From Candidatus Peribacteria bacterium (GTDB taxonomy: Bacteria; Patescibacteriota; Gracilibacteria; Peribacterales; Peribacteraceae), in contig SICN01000005.1 of the NCBI GenBank assembly GCA_009691405.1, positions 1-56,115 on the forward strand: a stretch of 56,115 nt of DNA, in the 5' to 3' direction. Position 1 is the first letter of the stretch. Every line of letters begins with the position of its first letter. The translations under genes and the position numbers were made by a program. Positions 18,379-25,887 of the stretch are shown piece by piece. The notes beneath the pieces were generated by a model. That model ran no database searches. It was not told where the DNA came from and was given only the letters and a program-made list of their open reading frames with translations.

Positions 18379-18543
18379 ATGATCGTTCAATCTCATGTCA
18401 AGGAGACGCTCTCCAAGATGGGTCTCCGCTGCGGTGGTGACTTCTGCGATGCTCTCGCCAAGTCTTGCGAGGAGCTCGTCAAGAAGGCTGCATGGCGCTG
18501 CAAGGAGAACAAGCGTCAGACCGTGTACGGCTGCGACTGCTAA
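18379..18543 (+). CDS. Cysteine-rich single histone-fold protein (bacterial histone-like)
   Basis: This 54-residue protein matches the pattern of small bacterial histones such as Bdellovibrio Bd0055: VxSxVKxxxxxxG at the N-terminus, LAKSCEELVKKA in the long central helix, then RCKENKRQTVYGCD, where Arg46 and Asp53 fit the Arg-Asp clamp of the histone fold. Six residues are Cys (18, 23, 30, 41, 52, 54), which is unusual for a histone. The protein ends right after the clamp Asp, several residues shorter than relatives. Codons are strongly biased (AAG, GAG, CTC, GTC), suggesting high expression. It has its own promoter and a strong terminator. Chromatin or nucleoid binding is inferred from family; metal binding or disulfides are possible. 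Confidence 0.65.
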   Translation: MIVQSHVKETLSKMGLRCGGDFCDALAKSCEELVKKAAWRCKENKRQTVYGCDC

Positions 18544-18556
18544 TTTCGGTATTACT

Positions 18557-18593
18557 ACAAAAGGGGCCGTTCCTCTGTGAATGGTCCTTTTTT
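18557..18593. terminator. Bidirectional terminator
   Basis: AAAAGGGGCCGTTC and GAATGGTCCTTTTTT form a long imperfect stem with a short loop, with T runs on both strands. It ends the histone-fold gene on the plus strand and the MacAB-like operon on the minus strand. Confidence 0.85.
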
Positions 18594-18596
18594 GTA

Positions 18597-19811
18597 CTAC
18601 TCATGCCGTAGCGCTTCCATAGGGCTTAAGGCTGCCGCACGCTTTGCCGGATAGATACCGAAAATCAGCCCCGTAACAATTGCCATAAAAAGTGCCAGAA
18701 AAATTGCAGAGAAAGACAGGACGAACTGAAACTCACCGAGAAAACGAGCGGCTATCGCACTCAGAAGCCAGCCAAAGAAAACGCCGGTCACCGTGCCGAT
18801 TGCACCTCCGGTGAGAGTCAAAGAAACTGCCTCGAGTAGAAACTGCAGAAGAATGTCAGATTGCCGAGCGCCGACGGCTTTCCGAAGACCGATTTCTCTT
18901 GTCCTCTCGGTTACAGACACCAGCATGATGTTCATGATGCCGATGCCACCAACGAGGAGAGAGATCGCTGCGACGAGCGAAAGGAAAATCGTGAGACCGA
19001 GCGTGACCGAATTAATGATCTGCGTAATCTGCTCGGCGCTCCTGGCGATGAAGTCGTCCTTGTCGGGATCGTTTTCCAGATTATCGATGCGATGACGCTG
19101 ACGAAGCAGCATCGTGATGTCTTGCTTCGTAAGGTCGGTGTCGGTCGCGGCTTTGAGGGTCATGTACGTCAAATGCTTTTGACCGCTCACGGCTCTTGCC
19201 GTCGAGTAGGGAATGAAGACAGGCTTGTCGAGATTTTGGAGCAAAAACGAACCGACGCTCCGAAGAACACCCACGACGGTGAACGAAAAATCTCCGATGG
19301 TGATTTTCTTGCCGACGGGGTCTCGGTTGCCGAATAGATCTTGCGCGGTCTGATACGCGAGGACTGCGACGGATTTGGCGCCATCCTCGTCGCTACGGTC
19401 GAGTAGCCGACCATGATCGAGTTTCAGTCCGTAGTTTGCAAACAACTGTCCGTACGAGCCCATGACCATCGGCGACACTTCTTCTTTCCCGTAGTGTACG
19501 GATTTCCCGACGATGATCACCGGCACAGCACTTTGGACGGTCGAAAGCTGCGACACGGCGCGATAATCATCAAAGATAAGACTGTCGAGGTTGCCTCCGA
19601 ATTTCTCGAACCCCTTCGGGAATACATCGATCGTATTCGAGCCGAACGACTCGACCTGCACGATGATGTAATTTTGGAAACTTGTACCGAGAGAGACCAT
19701 CAACACGACCGACGCGACCCCGATGATGATCCCAAGCATCGTGAGTGCGGCTCGGCGCTTGTTGACCGTGATGCCTTTGAGAGCCGTTGAGAGAGTGTCG
19801 GAAAAAAGCAT
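18597..19811 (-). CDS. MacB-like ABC permease (second copy)
   Basis: This 404-residue protein has one N-terminal membrane helix (about 20-42), a MacB periplasmic core domain (about 45-230) and three C-terminal helices of the FtsX domain (LVGGIGIMNIMLVSVTERTREIGLRKAVGAR is split over the conserved coupling region). This is the mechanotransmission type VII ABC fold. It is the last gene of the operon, 5 nt after a close paralogue, so the two permeases may form a heterodimer served by the single ATPase upstream. The likely role is export of a peptide, lipid or toxin across the envelope; the substrate is unknown. Confidence 0.9.
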   Translation of the reverse strand: MLFSDTLSTALKGITVNKRRAALTMLGIIIGVASVVLMVSLGTSFQNYIIVQVESFGSNTIDVFPKGFEKFGGNLDSLIFDDYRAVSQLSTVQSAVPVIIVGKSVHYGKEEVSPMVMGSYGQLFANYGLKLDHGRLLDRSDEDGAKSVAVLAYQTAQDLFGNRDPVGKKITIGDFSFTVVGVLRSVGSFLLQNLDKPVFIPYSTARAVSGQKHLTYMTLKAATDTDLTKQDITMLLRQRHRIDNLENDPDKDDFIARSAEQITQIINSVTLGLTIFLSLVAAISLLVGGIGIMNIMLVSVTERTREIGLRKAVGARQSDILLQFLLEAVSLTLTGGAIGTVTGVFFGWLLSAIAARFLGEFQFVLSFSAIFLALFMAIVTGLIFGIYPAKRAAALSPMEALRHE

Positions 19812-19816
19812 AAGAA

Positions 19817-21043
19817 TTATTCGTAACGGAGCGCTTCGATCGGATGCAGGCCTGCGGCATGCCGCGCGGGCGAAATGCCAAATGCAACGCCCGTGAATGC
19901 CGCCATCACGAATGCGGCGATAATCGAACGAATCGAAACCGCAAAGAAATACGTTGTGAGGAAATACTTGGCGATGCCAGCAATGAGAAACGCGATGAAA
20001 ATGCCGCCGATGACTCCGATCGCTCCTCCGATCATCGTCAGTAGTACGGATTCCGTGAGAAACTGCAGCAAAATATCCCTGCGTTTTGCGCCGAGCGCCT
20101 TCCGAAGACCGATTTCCCCGGTTCGTTCCGTGACGGACACGAGCATGATGTTCATGATGCCGATGCCGCCGACGAGAAGTGAAATGGCTGCGATGGTTGT
20201 GATGAACAGTGTCAGCCCGAGTGACACCGACCCGAGAATTTCACCAGCTTGTGCAGATGATCGAACGATAAAATCGTCCTTCTTCGGATCGTCTTTGGGA
20301 TTATCAATGCCGTGCCTGCGGCGCATCAGCGTTTTCACATCGTCGAATGCGAGATCAAACCCTTCCGTCGACTGCATCGTCGCATAGTTCAAATACTTCT
20401 GACCCGTAACGTCGCGTGCGACATTGAACGGCACGTAGATTCTATTGTCGGCATTCTGGAAGAATTGCGACCCGAGCGCATTGGTCGTGCCGATGACCGT
20501 GTAGTGCCGGTCGCCGATCTTGATGCGCTTGCCGAGCGGTTCGATCGATCCGAAATACTTTTCGACAACGTCGGGCGCGAGAACAGCGACTGCTTTGGCA
20601 CCGTCATTGTCTTCGGAGTCGAGCAGACGTCCGGATCTCGGGGCGATGCTCTGGTTCTGGAAAAAGTTCGGCCGCACTCCGAACACCTGCGGAGCGCCTT
20701 CTTCTCGGCCGTACGATACCGTTCCAGTGATGAAAATAACCGGAGCAATATTCGTAATCGTTTTGAGTTGTTCAAGTTCACGAAGATCTTCGAACGTAAA
20801 ACTATCAAAGCCCGTCGAAACGCCATTCGGTCCTCCGTTGTCTTGCCCCGGAAAAATGACCATGCTCTTCGGGCCCAGAGAACTGATCTGCCCGAGGATC
20901 ACCCCCTGCATGCTCTGGCCGACGGAGCTCATGAGCACGACAGATCCGACTCCGATGATGATGCCGAGCATGGTGAGCATCGAACGGTTTTTGTTGACCG
21001 CAATACCTTTGAGTGCCGAGCGGAACGTGTCCTGGATCAGCAT
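19817..21043 (-). CDS. MacB-like ABC permease (first copy)
   Basis: This 408-residue protein is collinear with the permease just downstream: N-terminal helix with NRSMLTMLGIIIGVGSVVLM, a periplasmic MacB core domain, and a C-terminal FtsX domain with VGGIGIMNIMLVSVTERT and EIGLRKALGAKRRDILLQF. The stop lies 5 nt before the second permease, and the ATPase gene ends 1 nt before this start, so all are co-translated from one mRNA. Two non-identical permeases with one ATPase suggest a heterodimeric transporter. Confidence 0.9.
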   Translation of the reverse strand: MLIQDTFRSALKGIAVNKNRSMLTMLGIIIGVGSVVLMSSVGQSMQGVILGQISSLGPKSMVIFPGQDNGGPNGVSTGFDSFTFEDLRELEQLKTITNIAPVIFITGTVSYGREEGAPQVFGVRPNFFQNQSIAPRSGRLLDSEDNDGAKAVAVLAPDVVEKYFGSIEPLGKRIKIGDRHYTVIGTTNALGSQFFQNADNRIYVPFNVARDVTGQKYLNYATMQSTEGFDLAFDDVKTLMRRRHGIDNPKDDPKKDDFIVRSSAQAGEILGSVSLGLTLFITTIAAISLLVGGIGIMNIMLVSVTERTGEIGLRKALGAKRRDILLQFLTESVLLTMIGGAIGVIGGIFIAFLIAGIAKYFLTTYFFAVSIRSIIAAFVMAAFTGVAFGISPARHAAGLHPIEALRYE

Positions 21044-21044
21044 G

Positions 21045-21773
21045 CTATTTGAGTATTCCCTTCTCTCCCGCCATCACACGCTTGAAATCGGTCGAGTCGC
21101 TGACGATGCGGCCGTCGCGAATATGAATGATGCGGCTCGCGTGCTGAGCCGTCGTTTGCTCATGGGTCACAAGAATAATCGTATGGCCTTGCGCATTCAG
21201 CTTCTGCAAGACCTGCATCACAGCGACTCCCGAGGCCGAATCGAGGTTGCCGGTCGGCTCGTCCGCAAAGATGAGATCGGGATTCGTCACGAGCGAACGG
21301 GCGATCGCTGTGCGTTGCTTCTGGCCGCCACTCAGTTGATTGCTCAAGTAGTCTTTGCGATCTGTGAGTCCCACGATGTCGATGGCCTTTAGAGCATTCT
21401 TCTCGCGATCGGCAACTGGGATCGTCGGGTGATAGAGAAGCGGCAGCATCACGTTTTCAAGCACGGTCGTTCTCGGAAGCAAGTTGAACGACTGGAACAC
21501 AAAACTCACGCGCGTCGCTCGAATACGCGCGAGATCGTCGTCGCTCAAGGTCTTCGTCTGTTCTCCTTGAAACAAATAGTCGCCGCTCGTGTGGCCGTCG
21601 AGGAACCCGAGAATGTGCATCAGCGTGGACTTTCCGGAACCAGAAGGCCCCATGATCGACACGAACTCGCCCTTCTTGATCTTCACGTTAATGTCGTAGA
21701 GCACTGGCGTGAGGACGCCGTCATTCTCGTATGACTTGAAGAGATTTCTGGTTTCGATGAGAGGAGAATTCAT
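21045..21773 (-). CDS. MacB/LolD-type ABC transporter ATPase
   Basis: The 242 residues contain all ATPase motifs: Walker A GPSGSGKSTL, Q-loop VFQSFNLLPRTTV, signature LSGGQKQRTAIARSL, Walker B LIFADEPTGNLDS, and H-loop VTHEQ. The FNLLPR region is typical of the MacB/LolD/FtsE branch. It powers the two FtsX-type permeases encoded downstream. The ATG at 21773 (MNSPLIETRNLFKSYEN) is chosen because it overlaps the stop of the ClpP-like gene by 4 nt, which suggests coupled translation. The open frame extends to 21818 but without support. Confidence 0.94.
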   Translation of the reverse strand: MNSPLIETRNLFKSYENDGVLTPVLYDINVKIKKGEFVSIMGPSGSGKSTLMHILGFLDGHTSGDYLFQGEQTKTLSDDDLARIRATRVSFVFQSFNLLPRTTVLENVMLPLLYHPTIPVADREKNALKAIDIVGLTDRKDYLSNQLSGGQKQRTAIARSLVTNPDLIFADEPTGNLDSASGVAVMQVLQKLNAQGHTIILVTHEQTTAQHASRIIHIRDGRIVSDSTDFKRVMAGEKGILK

Positions 21774-22339
21774 ACAGCTTCTTGAAAAAGATTCACAACA
21801 TTCGCATCGTGAGGCCACACAATGGGAGCGACTTCGTGCACAATGTTGAATTCCTTTGCCTGATCCGCCGAAAGAAAAGATTGCTGAGACAATAACTCCA
21901 ATGCTTTATCCCGAGTGATAGATGTGTGAGCGAGCAATTTCTCAACGACATCTCTCTCACACCCTTCAGAAATCAGGCAAATCTGCTCCTCGCTTGCGTG
22001 TGAAATCGTAGGAGGATGGATAAGAAATTTCGAGTCTGGCTCAGCGAAACGATGATCACCTGCAAGGAAAGGGATTAATGCGGCAGACTCCACAAAATTT
22101 CTGGCATACGTCGTAATCGGAATCCCAAGCTTTCGAAGAGCCTGATACATTGCCATTGAGAGAAAGTGACTTCCTCCGGGACTTTTGATTGCAAGATGCA
22201 ATTCTTTCGCACCATTCTGAACAAGCTCTTCGACAGTCCGTATGAATCTCATTGCAGGCTGAGGCCGAATCTCATCCATAAATCGAACGTATGCGATTGG
22301 TTGCTGTTCGAGCCGAACATAGTCGGGAAGTGCAGTCAT
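21770..22339 (-). CDS. ClpP-like (S14) protease homologue inside a MacAB operon
   Basis: This 189-residue protein has the ClpP/crotonase fold pattern: LHLAIKSPGGSHFLSMAMYQAL (conserved SPGG), NFVESAAL with the catalytic Ser position, FLIHPP with the catalytic His, and SFLSADQAKEFNIVHEV at the end. The third catalytic residue, Asp in the family RDRFLSA motif, is replaced: here the text is SQQSFLSA. Activity may be altered or lost. No signal peptide or TM is present, so it acts in the cytoplasm. It lies between the membrane fusion protein and the ATPase, overlapping the latter by 4 nt. A role in processing or controlling the exported substrate is an inference. Confidence 0.75.
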   Translation of the reverse strand: MTALPDYVRLEQQPIAYVRFMDEIRPQPAMRFIRTVEELVQNGAKELHLAIKSPGGSHFLSMAMYQALRKLGIPITTYARNFVESAALIPFLAGDHRFAEPDSKFLIHPPTISHASEEQICLISEGCERDVVEKLLAHTSITRDKALELLSQQSFLSADQAKEFNIVHEVAPIVWPHDANVVNLFQEAV

Positions 22340-22354
22340 AGAAACAAACGAAAT

Positions 22355-24130
22355 CTACTGCTTGATAAGAACAACCACGACGTCGCCTTCCTTCACACCC
22401 GTCACCTCAACGTTCCCGCCGACCCCTTCCATGCCAGTCGTCACGGTGCGTGCGTCGAACGACTTACCGTCCGTGCGGAGAATGCGAACGAGCTTGCTGC
22501 CAGTTTCAGTCTCGAGCACCGAGCGAAGCGGGACGCTCACGACATCTGTTCGCATGCCGGTCGTAATCTCGCCGTCGCCCGTCATGCCGACTTTGAGACC
22601 GTCATTCGAAACAAGGAAATCAAGCTTCACGCGGTACTTCGACACGCCGTCTTTGTCCGTTGCGGCTGAATCGATCTCGCTGACCTTCAAGGCGAACTCG
22701 ATTGAACGAAAGGCGTCGAGCTTAATCGAACCGGTCTGTGCAAATTTCACTTTGGGAATGTCTACTTCGGAAACGAACATCTCGATTCTATACGGCGACT
22801 CTCCGAGCATTTCAACGGACGCCTCGGACGACGGACGCATCTCGCCAGCTTTCACGTTGACCTTCGTGACGATGCCAGCAACAGGTGCCGTGAGGATCGT
22901 ATCGCTGAATTGCGCAGCGGCTCTTGCAAGATCGGCCTGAGCCTGTCTGACGCGCGCAGTCGCCGCATCGATGTCGGTTTTCCTTGCCGGAGCGCGCTTC
23001 AAATCAAGCTGCGCTTGATCGATCGCCAGTGACGTTTGATACGTATTGATGTCTGCCTTCGCCCTGTCGCGCGTTCCCTGCAGTGACACAATCTCGGACT
23101 GCTGCGACGAAATTCTGGTGTCGTAGACGGCCGAGTCATCCCTGAGTGACTTACTCGCGACATCGATCGAGGACAGCGCGGACTGAACGTACGATTTCTG
23201 CGTCGCGATCGTCGACTTGTTGGTTTCGCGTGAGGTATTCGTGAAATACGAAGTGATCGGCAATGCCGAAAGAATATCGTATGCGCGATTGAGGGTATTC
23301 GTTGCCGTCACAAGTATCTGCCGCGCAAGATCGAAATTCCGAAGCGCGGTCTGATAATCCGTAACAGAAGCGGACGCCTGCAGCGACGAGATGGCCGAAA
23401 GAGAAGCGAGGATGTTCTGCTGCATTGCATCGTAGCCCGAAGGGATTCCTTTCACGACTCCGTCTTGGACGTCGTTGGCGTTGAAGACTCCCTGCGATGA
23501 AAGAAGCGCGGTCTTCGCAGTCGCAAGATGCTGTGCAATCGTGCTTCCGGCACTGCCAACCTGTCCGGCAAGACTGATGGCTGCTTCGCTTCGAAGCACC
23601 GTCAGTTGCGACTCGGCGGTCTTCAAATTATCTTCGGCATTCTTGAGAGTTTGCTTTACAGCCTCGAGCGATGCGCGTTTGTTTGCCACCTGCGCCTCGG
23701 CAATGGCGATATCCTCGGGACGAGATCCTTCGAGCAGAGCATCCAGCTGCGCCTGCGCCGATTGTCTATTAGCACTTGCGCCAGCGACACTCGCTGCGAG
23801 ACTTCCTGAACGCAAACTTGCAAGTCTCTGTCCCGCCTTCACTGTATCGCCTTCTTTCACGTACACCTTCGAGACGACGTCCACAGTTGGAAATTGGAGT
23901 GACAGATCCTTTTCGGAAATGACGGTTCCGACGGCTTCGACAGTTTGACGAAGCTCGCCCCGCTCTGCGACGGCCGTTACGAAGATGACCTGTTTCGGAC
24001 GCGTTACGGCGTAGGAAACAAAGACAAGAACGAGAAAAATCGAGACTGCGACAACAATCTTCAGGTGACTCCTGAGAAACCGTAGTGCAATGAGGATCTT
24101 GCCGTAGGGAATCGAAAGCAGAGAATGCAT
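22355..24130 (-). CDS. HlyD/MacA-type membrane fusion protein with long coiled coil
   Basis: This 591-residue protein has one N-terminal membrane helix (about 20-40), then a beta-barrel/lipoyl half motif (VSKVYVKEGDTVKAGQRLA). A very long coiled-coil hairpin follows (about 120-400, rich in Ala, Gln, Ser), then the second lipoyl half (ILTAPVAGIVTKVNVKAGE) and the beta-barrel and proximal domains. It links the MacB-like permeases to the outer envelope. The coiled coil is longer than in MacA. The frame is open to a TTG at 24199, but that TTG is the -35 box of the promoter, so the ATG at 24130 (MHSLLSIPYG) is the start. Confidence 0.9.
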   Translation of the reverse strand: MHSLLSIPYGKILIALRFLRSHLKIVVAVSIFLVLVFVSYAVTRPKQVIFVTAVAERGELRQTVEAVGTVISEKDLSLQFPTVDVVSKVYVKEGDTVKAGQRLASLRSGSLAASVAGASANRQSAQAQLDALLEGSRPEDIAIAEAQVANKRASLEAVKQTLKNAEDNLKTAESQLTVLRSEAAISLAGQVGSAGSTIAQHLATAKTALLSSQGVFNANDVQDGVVKGIPSGYDAMQQNILASLSAISSLQASASVTDYQTALRNFDLARQILVTATNTLNRAYDILSALPITSYFTNTSRETNKSTIATQKSYVQSALSSIDVASKSLRDDSAVYDTRISSQQSEIVSLQGTRDRAKADINTYQTSLAIDQAQLDLKRAPARKTDIDAATARVRQAQADLARAAAQFSDTILTAPVAGIVTKVNVKAGEMRPSSEASVEMLGESPYRIEMFVSEVDIPKVKFAQTGSIKLDAFRSIEFALKVSEIDSAATDKDGVSKYRVKLDFLVSNDGLKVGMTGDGEITTGMRTDVVSVPLRSVLETETGSKLVRILRTDGKSFDARTVTTGMEGVGGNVEVTGVKEGDVVVVLIKQ

Positions 24131-24158
24131 GAAGAGAAGACGAAAATGAGTGTGAAGA

Positions 24159-24199
24159 ATTACAATAGAAATTGTAATACTATTATGACTATATGTCAA
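24159..24199 (-). promoter_or_regulatory. Promoter and palindromic operator of the MacAB-like operon
   Basis: On the minus strand TTGACA (24199-24194), a 17-nt spacer and TACAAT (24176-24171) form a near-consensus promoter. A perfect palindrome ATTACAAT-N4-ATTGTAAT (24159-24178) covers the -10 box and the probable start point. A repressor bound there would block transcription, so the export operon is probably inducible. No regulator gene lies next to it. Confidence 0.75.
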
Positions 24200-24212
24200 T
24201 ATCTCTTATGGC

Positions 24213-25031
24213 TTACACAAGAGCTTTCAACGCCTCGTCCGTTGCCTCCGAGACAGGCCTCATCCGCACTCCTTCCTTCAGAAGTTTCTCGCAGGAAAGC
24301 GTGCAATTGCTTCGTCCGGCCTTTACGACATCGCTCAGGTGATCGAGTGTGAGCCGTTCGACCTTGTGGGTCGGGTCGACGATTTTTTGGTACCGCAACA
24401 TGATCTTGTACGGGGAAATCGTCCCCGGATTCACGACGTTATAGATGCCGGTTTTACGCTTCGCAATGAGGATGTTCGCCGCAACAAGAAAATCCGGCAA
24501 ATAGGTGATCGAATTCTGCTCGTCGAGAATTTTTGTGTATTTTCGAAGCTTGCTGATGAGATTGCGAGGGTGAGTGGAACCGTCGAACGGCATGCGAAGC
24601 CGAAGCTGCAGTACGGGGAAATCCTTAAGGATTTGATCGATCCAGAGCTTTGTTCGTGCGTAGAAGCTGCCCGTGAAATTCGGCAAATCTGTCTCTGCGT
24701 ATCCTTTGCCATGATTGTCGCCCTCATACGTGCAACCCGAACCTATATGCACCCAGTAGATACCACGTCTCGCACAGGCATCGAGAAGATTCAAGGGTCC
24801 CTGAACGTTACTGAGGACCGTCTCGAGCTTGTGGTCTTCGCACCAGTCAACGTTAGGCTTCCCTGTTTTCCCCGCTGCATTAATGACGACAGCGGGCTTT
24901 TCCTTCTCGAGAACGTCTGCAAGTGCGACGGCATCGCATATATCGATTTCGGGAAGAATCGCATCCGGATAAATTGTCTTCAAATGACCGGCAATGAATC
25001 CTCTGCCACCGAAAATCATGACTTTTTCCAT
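24213..25031 (-). CDS. RmlD-like SDR reductase (dTDP-4-dehydrorhamnose reductase family)
   Basis: This 272-residue Rossmann-fold enzyme opens with VMIFGGRGFIAGHL, the NAD(P)-binding glycine motif. VVINAAGKTGKPNVDWCE and NVQGPLNLLDACARRG follow, and the catalytic Tyr-x3-Lys is in FYARTKLW. It resembles RmlD and plant-type NRS/ER reductases that finish deoxysugar nucleotide synthesis. The C-terminal part, NVVNPGTISPYKIML, also fits this group. A role in making surface polysaccharide is likely, but no other sugar gene is nearby. The start at 25031 is set by the Rossmann motif; a longer open frame upstream is antisense to the YgjP gene. Confidence 0.82.
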   Translation of the reverse strand: MEKVMIFGGRGFIAGHLKTIYPDAILPEIDICDAVALADVLEKEKPAVVINAAGKTGKPNVDWCEDHKLETVLSNVQGPLNLLDACARRGIYWVHIGSGCTYEGDNHGKGYAETDLPNFTGSFYARTKLWIDQILKDFPVLQLRLRMPFDGSTHPRNLISKLRKYTKILDEQNSITYLPDFLVAANILIAKRKTGIYNVVNPGTISPYKIMLRYQKIVDPTHKVERLTLDHLSDVVKAGRSNCTLSCEKLLKEGVRMRPVSEATDEALKALV

Positions 25032-25083
25032 AGGGTGATGATACGTAAGAAACGACGAATTTGGTATACGATTACGAGGCACT

Positions 25084-25773
25084 ATGCCTTCACTTCCACA
25101 TACGATCAAACGAACCGGCAATCGCACGTCCCGCGCAACGATCCGGGACGGATCGATTGTGATCGGACTTGCAAGAAATCTGTCGAGCAGAGAAGAGGCA
25201 CGGCATATCGACGTATTACTGAGAAGAATGGCAAAAGCATTTCTCAAGGAACAGACAAGGACACCGATCGATCCTTTCACAGGAATTTTGCAGGGAGACA
25301 CTCAAGTGACTGTGTATCTCATCACGGGACAGTCCATGCGATTTACGACCGAAGTCGGCGTAAGAGCACGGACCAAAGCTATCCCGAATGGCTGGCACAT
25401 CACGAAGGCGCCGCACACGGACAAGCGCACGTTTCATTCCATGCTCTGGAGACTTCTTGCGAAATCCGCAAGCGCTTCGATCCGTTCACTTGTGCGAGGC
25501 ATCAATGAGGAAACAATCAGGGCTGACATCAGGAGTGTCACCCTCAAGTTCATGCGATCACGGTGGGGAAGCTGCGGACGAAAAGGACAGATTGCACTCT
25601 CGACTCCCCTACTCCTCACAAGCCCCGATATCCTGCGGTACGTCATTCTCCACGAACTCTGCCATATGCCGCATCCGAATCATTCTGCAAAGTTCTGGAG
25701 AACAGTAGAAAAGTACATGCCGGACTATAAGGAGAAAATGAAAGAACTCAGGAAGTTCAAGCTACACGGTTAA
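25084..25773 (+). CDS. YgjP-like (DUF45) zinc metallopeptidase
   Basis: This 229-residue protein has the family motif RWGSCGRKGQIALSTPLLL, then the zinc-binding VILHELCHMPHPNHSAKFW, in which HExxH supplies two His ligands and a later His the third. The N-terminal half is a beta-rich domain typical of the group. Members are cytoplasmic proteins of the M48/WLM clan with a poorly known role, often near restriction or repair genes. A GAGG site precedes the ATG, and a TATACG box lies further upstream. It is divergent from the RmlD-like gene. Confidence 0.85.
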   Translation: MPSLPHTIKRTGNRTSRATIRDGSIVIGLARNLSSREEARHIDVLLRRMAKAFLKEQTRTPIDPFTGILQGDTQVTVYLITGQSMRFTTEVGVRARTKAIPNGWHITKAPHTDKRTFHSMLWRLLAKSASASIRSLVRGINEETIRADIRSVTLKFMRSRWGSCGRKGQIALSTPLLLTSPDILRYVILHELCHMPHPNHSAKFWRTVEKYMPDYKEKMKELRKFKLHG

Positions 25774-25806
25774 CACGCAAGATACATGCCAAATTATTGA
25801 TTCGTC

Positions 25807-25854
25807 GCAGCTGAAACCTGCCTACCGGCAGGCAGGCGCCGCGTTTCAGCTTCG
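25807..25854. repeat. Palindromic repeat module (family copy D, partial)
   Basis: An outer stem CTGAAAC/GTTTCAG encloses the core CCTGCCTACCGGCAGGCAGG. That core recurs in the copies flanking dnaG. It lies in the 114-nt gap between the YgjP-like gene and ftsK and may end transcription. Confidence 0.7.
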
Positions 25855-25873
25855 GGAATAATACTGAATACGC

Positions 25874-25879
25874 TATAAT
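25874..25879 (+). promoter_or_regulatory. -10 box TATAAT, 8 nt before ftsK
   Basis: GCTATAAT followed by eight bases and ATG predicts a very short or absent leader for ftsK. Confidence 0.5.
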
Positions 25880-25887
25880 CACCTCCG

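Noticed and set aside
24131-24199. N-terminal extension of the membrane fusion protein starting at TTG 24199
   Set aside because: The TTG belongs to the TTGACA -35 box and the stretch includes the -10 and operator, so it is upstream of transcription.
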